Positions 58,532 to 64,000 of a stretch of 64,000 nt of DNA are shown piece by piece. The stretch comes from Candidatus Aminicenantota bacterium. Lineage in GTDB: Bacteria; Acidobacteriota; Aminicenantia; Aminicenantales; Saccharicenantaceae. The notes under the pieces were generated by a model that saw only the letters and a program-made list of their open reading frames with translations, was not told the origin of the DNA and did not search any database. Made by a program: the position numbers and the translations under genes. How positions within the stretch are numbered: position 1 is the stretch's first letter; each line of letters opens with the position of its first letter. Location: NCBI GenBank assembly GCA_026393975.1, contig JAPKZD010000022.1, positions 56,763 to 120,762 of the forward strand, written 5' to 3'.

Positions 58532-60535
58532 TTATTTCGTCCGCCGCGCGTCCCAATAGACGAAACCGCAGAGGAGGAGGAACGCGGTCAGGCTGATGAT
58601 CTGCCCGTAGCCCGTGAACCAAGCCGCCGGCGTCCCGTCGACCCAGCGGCCGCTCTCGAGGACCATCGGGACTCCCAGGCTGATAAAGTGGTCGAGCTTC
58701 GTGAGTTTGAGCACGGCCAGGACGATGCCCATCAGGGCGCCGCCGGCGATGAACCCGGAGGAGATGAGCGTGCCGCGGTTGTTGCGCCGCTCGCCGAGCT
58801 CCTTGTTCTTTGTCGACTTTTTGACCAGGTGGGAGATGAAGCCGCCGACAAGGAGCGGCGTCGTCAACGGTAGCGGCAGGTACATACCCAGGGCGAAGGC
58901 CAGGGGCGGCACCTTGGCCAGCTCGGCGACGAGGGCGACCGAGGCCCCGATCGCGTAGAGGAGCCAGGTCACGGGCTCGCGCGACATCATCGACTTGATG
59001 ACGGTCGCCATCAGGTTCGCCTGGGGGGCGGCCAGCGTCCCGCTCTGGAACGAGAAGGCCTTGTCCAGGATGTAGATGGCGATGCCCACGGTCAGGGCCG
59101 AGATGAGGATGCCGGCGAACTTGAACCGCTCCTGGTTGCGCGGCGTCGCCCCGAGCCAGTAGCCGATCTTGAGGTCGGTGATGAAGCTCCCGGAGATCGA
59201 CAGGGCCGTGCAGACGACAGCGCCGATGAGGAGGGCGACGGCCATCCCCTGTTCCCCCGACAGCCCCGCCCCGAGGAGGACGACGCTCGAGAGGATGATC
59301 GTGATCAGGGTCATGCCCGAGACCGGATTCGTCCCGACGATGGCGATGGCGTAGGCGGCGACCGTCGTGAACAGGAACGAGAGGAGGACGCAGATCAGGA
59401 CGCCGATGATGGCCAGCTTGAGGTTCGAGATCCAGAGGAAGTAGAGGAAGAGGCCGGAGGCCGTGGCCAAGAGCCCCAGGAGGATCGTCTTCATCTTGAT
59501 GTCGCGGTTCGTCCTCAGCTCTGCGGCCGCGCCCGCTCTCTTGCCCTTGAAGATCTCGCGGAAGCCGAGCGAGAACGACTTGATCATGACCGGCATGGAC
59601 TTGATAATGCCCAGGACGCCGGCCATGAAGATGGCGCCGATGCCGATGTTCCGGACGTAGGTCGTGAAGATCTGGGTCTCGCTCATCTGGGCGATGGGGA
59701 CAACACCCGGGTAGACCGCGCCGGGGACGTGCTGGCCGAGGAACCAGAGGGCCGGGATGAAGGCGAAGTGCGAGAGGAGCCCGCCGCCGACGATGACGGC
59801 GTTGTAGCGCAGGCCGATGACGTAGCCGAGGCCGAGGAAGGCCGAGAGGGCGTCGAGCTTGAGGACCATCTTGGTCTTGACGGCCAGATTGTCCATGAAC
59901 GGCAGGAAGCGGAAGTTGATGAGCTCGTCCCAGGCCCGGACGCCGATGGCCAGGAACTCGTAGACGCCGCTGACGGCGACGCCCAGGATCAGGGCCCAGG
60001 CCTGCTTGCCGCCGGATTCCCCGGAGATCAGGATCTCGGTCGTGGCCGTGGCCTCCGGGAAGGGCAGCTTGCCGTGCTGTTCCACGCAGAAGTAGCGGCG
60101 CAGCGGGATCAGGAAGAAAATGCCCAGGCAGCCGCCGAGGAAGGTCGAAAGGAAGATCTTGACGATGTCCGTCGGCAGGCCGAGGATGTAGAGGGCCGGG
60201 ATGGTGAAAATGGCCCCGGCCACCAGGGCCCCCGAAGCGGCGCCGATCGACTGGAGGATGACGTTCTCGAGGATCGTGCTTTTCCTTTTATACATGTAGC
60301 CGATGCCGACGGCCAGGATGGCCACGGGGATGGCGGCTTCGGGCACCGTGCCGACCTTGAGCCCCAGGTAGGCGATGGAAAAGGTGAAGAAGAGCGACAT
60401 GAACAGCCCCCAGAGGACGGAGCGGACCGTGACCTCGGGGACGGCCGACTCGGCCGGGACGTAGGGCTTGTAGATCTCCCCGGGAGCGAGCTCCCGGTAG
60501 GCCTCGGGCGGGAGGGATTTCGTGGACGTCTCCAT
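58532..60535 (-). CDS. OPT-family oligopeptide transporter
   Basis: 667 residues with about 16 membrane helices. The N-terminus YKPYVPAESAVPEVTVRSVLWG is characteristic of the bacterial OPT family, as are FPEATATTEILISGESGGKQ in the first third and GTNPVSGMTLITIILSS in the second half. It is expected to import tri- to pentapeptides, or possibly metal-chelates, with protons or sodium. First gene of the OPT-M29-PatB unit; the promoter is not obvious in the 53 bases between it and the preceding PPIase gene. Confidence 0.92.
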   Translation of the reverse strand: METSTKSLPPEAYRELAPGEIYKPYVPAESAVPEVTVRSVLWGLFMSLFFTFSIAYLGLKVGTVPEAAIPVAILAVGIGYMYKRKSTILENVILQSIGAASGALVAGAIFTIPALYILGLPTDIVKIFLSTFLGGCLGIFFLIPLRRYFCVEQHGKLPFPEATATTEILISGESGGKQAWALILGVAVSGVYEFLAIGVRAWDELINFRFLPFMDNLAVKTKMVLKLDALSAFLGLGYVIGLRYNAVIVGGGLLSHFAFIPALWFLGQHVPGAVYPGVVPIAQMSETQIFTTYVRNIGIGAIFMAGVLGIIKSMPVMIKSFSLGFREIFKGKRAGAAAELRTNRDIKMKTILLGLLATASGLFLYFLWISNLKLAIIGVLICVLLSFLFTTVAAYAIAIVGTNPVSGMTLITIILSSVVLLGAGLSGEQGMAVALLIGAVVCTALSISGSFITDLKIGYWLGATPRNQERFKFAGILISALTVGIAIYILDKAFSFQSGTLAAPQANLMATVIKSMMSREPVTWLLYAIGASVALVAELAKVPPLAFALGMYLPLPLTTPLLVGGFISHLVKKSTKNKELGERRNNRGTLISSGFIAGGALMGIVLAVLKLTKLDHFISLGVPMVLESGRWVDGTPAAWFTGYGQIISLTAFLLLCGFVYWDARRTK

Positions 60536-60588
60536 CTCGGTCTCCTTTCTAAGTTCGTTTGTATCGGGCGAAACTCAGGCGGTGAGAC

Positions 60589-62517
60589 TCAGGGCGTCTT
60601 CGTAAATCTTGACAGGACGTCGTTGTTGAGGCGGAGGAAGGTGTCGTAGTTGACCCGGACCTTCTTCTCCACGCGGGCCTTGGCCATGTAGGACTGCAGG
60701 AACTTGTTCTTTTCCTGCTCGAGCAGGGTGTTCCTCTCCGTGGCTTTTACCTTCTCGAAATCCTCGCGGCTGACTTCCTTCTTCTCCAGGACGCGGAAGA
60801 TGGCGTAGCCCGCGTCGACTTCGAGCGGCTCGCTCGCCTGCTTGAGGGACAGGCCGAAGACGAGGCGGTCGATCTCGGGGCTCTCGCCGACGAGGGTCAG
60901 GTACTGCTCTTTCTTGTGGGCCTCGACGAACTGATACTCGAGCTTGAGCTTGGGGGCCTCCGCGCTCCAGTCGTCCTTGAGGGACGCCCGGACTCCACGG
61001 AGCTTTTCCAGGGCCTTCTCTTTTTTGAGCGTGTCGAGGATATCCTTCTCGACCTGGTCGCGGACCTCCTCGAACTTCGCCGGCCGTTCGGGCTCGACGG
61101 TCTGGAGCTCCGCCAGGGCTTCGCCGGCGTAGGTGGAGACCGGCGCCGAGATCTCCTTCACCTTGAGGCCGAAAAGGGCTTCGCTCACGGCGCCGGCGCT
61201 GTCGAAATCGCCCAGAGCGTCGCCCTTCTTGAGGGCGCCCGTCGAGCTCGCCTTGAGCCCTTCCTTTTGGGCGGCATAGTCGAGGTTCTTTTCCTTACGG
61301 GCCAGTTTCTCGAGGCGCTGGATCCTGTCGGCGACCAGGGCTCGCGCCTTCTGGTCCACGAGGATGCCCTTGATCGTGGCGCTCACCTCGGCGAGCGACT
61401 TGGTCACGGCGGGCGCCTTCTCGGTGACCTTGAAGACGGCCGCCCCGCCCTCGGTCTCGACGACGTCGGACACGCCGTCCTTGTCGAGCTTCGCGACCGC
61501 CTCGGTCTCCGCGGCGGTCAGGGATTTCCAGTCGAAGAGCCCCCAGTCGCCGCCGGTCGCGGCCTTGTCGTCCTTGGAGAACGTCTTGGCCAGACCGGCG
61601 AAGTCCTCGCCGCCCTTTGCCCTCTTCTGGACGTCGCGCGCCTGGGCCAGGACGGCCTCCCGGTTGGCGGCGGTGAAGGGCAGCCAGACCCGGCTGGCCC
61701 GGACCTTGTCGGGCTCCTGGAACTGGGCCGTGTTGTCCTTGTAGTACTTATCGATCTCGGCGTCCTTGACCGCGACCTCTTTCTTGAGGTCTTCGGTCTT
61801 CACGACGATGTAGTCGGCGGTCCGCTTTTCGGGGATCCTGTACGTCGCGGCGTTCTTGTCGAAGTGGGCCCGGAGTTCGGCCTCGGCCGGCTTTTCCGTG
61901 ACCTCGACCTTGGCCGTCTCGGCGACGAGGTACTCGATCTTGGCCGAGTCGTTCTGCTTCCGATAGCCCTCCCAGACCTCCTCGTCGGTGACGATGATGC
62001 CGGCCGTCAGGACGCGGACGACCTTGCCGATGATGACGTCCTGTCTCAGACCGTTCTCGAAATCCCCGAGCGGGATGCGGTTGTAGTCCAGGACCCGCTT
62101 GTATTCCTCGAAGCCGATGAACTGTCCGTCCCTCTGGAACGCGGGATAGGCGACGATCTTCGCCCGGACCTCCTTGTCGGTCGCCCTCAGGCCCATGTCC
62201 GAGGCCATCTGGAGGAGGAGCTTCTGCTGGACGAGCTGTTCCAAGGTCTGCTGGGGGACGCCGAGCTGCTGGATGAGGTTGGCGTTGAGGTCGCCGAATT
62301 GCTTCTGCATGGCCTCGAGCCGCGAGCGGAGGGCCTGAAAATACTCGTCGGAGGAGATCCTCTCGCTTCCGACGTTGGCCAGCGTGTCGGACCTGTTGGC
62401 CTCGCCGAGCCGGCCCGCGCCGCCCCAGATGGCGAAGATGGCGACGATGAACGTCGCGACGACGATCCACATGACGGGTTTGAGCGACTTCACATTGCGT
62501 CTCATGGTCTTCAGCAT
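60589..62517 (-). CDS. Membrane-anchored peptidyl-prolyl isomerase (PpiD/SurA-like)
   Basis: 642 residues from the ATG at 62517. One N-terminal membrane helix (VMWIVVATFIVAIFAIWGGAG) is followed by SurA-N-type helical segments (LANVGSERISSDEYFQALRSRLEAM, TLEQLVQQKLLLQMASDMGL). A parvulin domain lies at about 265-370 (RASRVWLPFTAANREAVLAQA, GEDFAGLAKTFSKDDKAATGGDWGLF), and a second, degenerate parvulin-like part follows. The layout is that of PpiD: a periplasmic chaperone at the SecYEG exit that helps fold outer-membrane and secreted proteins. It starts five bases after the HIT gene. Confidence 0.9.
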   Translation of the reverse strand: MLKTMRRNVKSLKPVMWIVVATFIVAIFAIWGGAGRLGEANRSDTLANVGSERISSDEYFQALRSRLEAMQKQFGDLNANLIQQLGVPQQTLEQLVQQKLLLQMASDMGLRATDKEVRAKIVAYPAFQRDGQFIGFEEYKRVLDYNRIPLGDFENGLRQDVIIGKVVRVLTAGIIVTDEEVWEGYRKQNDSAKIEYLVAETAKVEVTEKPAEAELRAHFDKNAATYRIPEKRTADYIVVKTEDLKKEVAVKDAEIDKYYKDNTAQFQEPDKVRASRVWLPFTAANREAVLAQARDVQKRAKGGEDFAGLAKTFSKDDKAATGGDWGLFDWKSLTAAETEAVAKLDKDGVSDVVETEGGAAVFKVTEKAPAVTKSLAEVSATIKGILVDQKARALVADRIQRLEKLARKEKNLDYAAQKEGLKASSTGALKKGDALGDFDSAGAVSEALFGLKVKEISAPVSTYAGEALAELQTVEPERPAKFEEVRDQVEKDILDTLKKEKALEKLRGVRASLKDDWSAEAPKLKLEYQFVEAHKKEQYLTLVGESPEIDRLVFGLSLKQASEPLEVDAGYAIFRVLEKKEVSREDFEKVKATERNTLLEQEKNKFLQSYMAKARVEKKVRVNYDTFLRLNNDVLSRFTKTP

Positions 62518-62521
62518 GGGT

Positions 62522-63064
62522 TCACCTCGAATGGGTTGCGGTCGGCCGCTTGGGCCGTCCCGTGCGCTCCCGGCGTGCCTGCTCCTTGTCGAAAAGGGGG
62601 CGCAGTCGCTGGTAGGTCGTGTCCAGGTCCTCGATGAAGACCCGCGTCGCCCCGATGAGGGGCATGAAATTGGCGTCCCCCGTCCAGCGGGGGACGACAT
62701 GGAGATGGTAGTGCCCGGCGACCCCCGCCCCGGCGCTGGGACCCAGATTCATGCCGGCGTTGAACCCGTGGGGAGCGTAGCGGACGCGGAGGATGCGGAG
62801 GGCGACCTGGAGAAGATCGGCGAGCTCGGCCCGCTCGTCGGGGCGGGCCTCGACGAAGTCCGCGACGTGCCGCTTGGGGGCGATCAGGAGGTGACCGGGC
62901 GTGTAAGGGTACCTGTTCAGCAGGACGAAGTTGCGGCGGCCCCGGTAGAGGACGACCATGGAGCGGTCGTCGCGGCTCTTCAGGGCCTCGCAAAAAAAGC
63001 AACGTTTCATGCTCAGGGCTTTGCGGACGTAGTCGGCTCTCCAGGGCGCGGAGATGTAGCGCAT
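62522..63064 (-). CDS. HIT-family nucleotide hydrolase/transferase (Ap4A phosphorylase-like)
   Basis: 180 residues. The histidine triad is GHYHLHVVPRW, with the catalytic central His. An N-terminal CFFCEAL (CxxC) would bind zinc together with a downstream His, as in the Mycobacterium-type Ap4A phosphorylases. It probably splits diadenosine polyphosphates or adenylylated compounds. One-base overlap with the HU stop (TAATG, 63062-63066) couples translation. In-frame ATGs exist at residue 1 and 19 (MKRCFFCEAL); the first is favoured by the overlap, the second by the family length. Confidence 0.88.
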   Translation of the reverse strand: MRYISAPWRADYVRKALSMKRCFFCEALKSRDDRSMVVLYRGRRNFVLLNRYPYTPGHLLIAPKRHVADFVEARPDERAELADLLQVALRILRVRYAPHGFNAGMNLGPSAGAGVAGHYHLHVVPRWTGDANFMPLIGATRVFIEDLDTTYQRLRPLFDKEQARRERTGRPKRPTATHSR

Positions 63065-63339
63065 TACTTGTTGATCAGCTCCTTGAGGAGCTTGCTCGGC
63101 TTGAAATAGAGGACCTTCTTCGGCGGGACCTTGACCGGTTCGCCGGTCCGGGGGTTGCGCCCGGCGCGCGAGGTCCGTTTGCGGAAGCGGAAGCTCCCGA
63201 AACCGCGGATCTCGATCTCTTCGCCCCTGAGGATGGCCTCGCGGATCGTTTCGAAGAACAGGTTCACACCCTCTTCGGCTTCCTGCTTCGGGATGCTCAT
63301 TTCCTGGGAGATCTTGTTGATCAGATCGGCCTTAATCAT
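63064..63339 (-). CDS. HU/IHF-family DNA-binding protein
   Basis: 91 residues. MIKADLINKISQEMSIPKQEA, then IRGFGSFRFRKRTSRAGRNPRTGEPVKVPPKK with the DNA-intercalating arm (GRNPRTGEPV). The GFGSF and RNP motifs are those of HU/IHF. It bends and compacts DNA as a dimer. Its start overlaps the S1 stop by eight bases, the conserved rpsA-ihfB/HU order known from other bacteria. Confidence 0.95.
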   Translation of the reverse strand: MIKADLINKISQEMSIPKQEAEEGVNLFFETIREAILRGEEIEIRGFGSFRFRKRTSRAGRNPRTGEPVKVPPKKVLYFKPSKLLKELINK

Positions 63340-64000
63340 GGGAGTCCTCCTTTTTGGTCCTCTTCTTCGGAGCGCTGATGCCTTTCAGCTGGTCTTTCAT
63401 GATGTCGCCGAGGGTCATCCGGTCGTTCTGCGATTCCATGAAGCGCTGGAAATCCTGCTTCTCGATGTCGTACAGGGCCTGCTTGAAGCTCAAGGAGATC
63501 TTCTTGGCCTTGGGGTTCAGCCGGATGATCTTGGCGTTCCGCTCGTCGCCGACGGCGAAGGCGTCGGAAGGTTTCTCGAGTTTCTTCTCGTCGAGCTCCG
63601 AGGTGAAGATAACCCCCTCGATGCCCGGGATGATCTCGACGAAGGCGCCGAAGTCCGTCAGGCGGACGATCTTGACCTTGACGATGTCGCCGGCCTTCTG
63701 GCGGCTGAAGAAACCCTCCCAGATGTCCCCCTCGAGCTGCTTCATCCCCAGGGAGATCTTCTGCTTGTCGACGTCGATGTTGAGGACGAGGGTCTCGACC
63801 TCCTGGCCGGGCTGGAGCTTCTCGGACGGGTGCTTGATCTTCTCCCAGCTGATGTCGGAGATGTGGACGAGTCCCTCGATGCCCTTCTCGACCTCGACGA
63901 AGGCGCCGAAGTCGGTCAGACTCGAGACCTTTCCGGTGATTTTCTGCCCGGCCTGATATTTCTCGGCGATGTTCGCCCAGGGGTCGGGCGTGAGCTGCTT
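63332..64000 (-). CDS. rpsA: 30S ribosomal protein S1, C-terminal part
   Basis: 223 codons are in the window; the gene continues beyond 64000. Two S1 (OB-fold) RNA-binding repeats are visible. One has GKVSSLTDFGAFVEVEKGIEGLVHISD, the other VKIVRLTDFGAFVEIIPGIEGVIFTSEL. A lysine-rich tail follows (APKKRTKKEDSHD). S1 brings mRNAs without strong Shine-Dalgarno to the ribosome, relevant to the leaderless genes in this window. The stop overlaps the HU start by eight bases. Confidence 0.93.
   Translation of the reverse strand, partial: KQLTPDPWANIAEKYQAGQKITGKVSSLTDFGAFVEVEKGIEGLVHISDISWEKIKHPSEKLQPGQEVETLVLNIDVDKQKISLGMKQLEGDIWEGFFSRQKAGDIVKVKIVRLTDFGAFVEIIPGIEGVIFTSELDEKKLEKPSDAFAVGDERNAKIIRLNPKAKKISLSFKQALYDIEKQDFQRFMESQNDRMTLGDIMKDQLKGISAPKKRTKKEDSHD

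Overview
The window is a GC-rich, gene-dense piece of a bacterial chromosome: about 50 genes and no intergenic gap above about 250 bases. No rRNA, tRNA, CRISPR array, transposase or phage gene was recognised. The gene mix fits a didermic heterotroph living on peptides and complex glycans: Tat-exported Gfo/Idh oxidoreductases, ThuA, an Agl23-type glycosyltransferase, secreted glycosidases, OPT and POT peptide transporters, glutamate dehydrogenase and an Mla-type lipid transporter. It resembles Candidatus Aminicenantes / Acidobacteriota-like genomes, but that is a judgement from gene content, not a measured placement.

Layout. 1-6575: the end of a ThuA-like gene, then a minus-strand unit with a PPDK_N-domain protein, a frameshifted ApbE, a discoidin-domain protein and an Agl23-like membrane glycosyltransferase. 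6705-10826: glutamate dehydrogenase, a Tat-exported amidase, and a TetR regulator with a textbook promoter/operator but only a broken gene behind it. 10824-16276 (minus): K+ channel, Tat-exported Gfo/Idh oxidoreductase, heptaheme cytochrome c and membrane cytochrome b. 16338-20900 (minus): CHASE2 adenylate cyclase, MBL-fold hydrolase and an MscS channel with a cyclic-nucleotide-binding domain, which looks like a compact cAMP signalling cassette. 20961-22360: SH3 protein and M48 lipoprotein protease.

22394-30202 (minus) is a six-gene sugar operon: two TIM-barrel isomerases, three Gfo/Idh proteins and a HEAT-repeat protein. 30446-37899 holds a lipocalin, a hypothetical secreted protein, an alpha-L-fucosidase, a large secreted glycosidase-like protein, a sigma-54 activator and a zinc-ribbon protein. 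An unusual 148-bp multi-branched palindromic element lies at 37923-38070, with a partial copy at 56347-56377.

38111-47714: NhaC antiporter, isoaspartyl dipeptidase, acyltransferase, POT transporter, UroD-like protein and a malectin-containing lipoprotein glycosidase. 47734-51299: MlaE-MlaF-MlaD-lipoprotein operon ending in a tautomerase. 51316-60535 (minus): a broken sugar porter, UroD-like protein, pirin, amino-acid permease, PatB-like lyase, M29 aminopeptidase and OPT transporter. 60589-64000 (minus): PPIase, HIT, HU and ribosomal protein S1, a housekeeping block.

Together the genes suggest peptide uptake (OPT, POT), hydrolysis (M29, IadA, amidase), amino-acid catabolism (Gdh, PatB) and outward-facing glycan oxidation and hydrolysis. 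Many promoters fit a TTGAAW-N17-TAGAAT-like pattern, and two genes appear to be transcribed without leaders. All promoter, terminator and repeat calls were made by eye.
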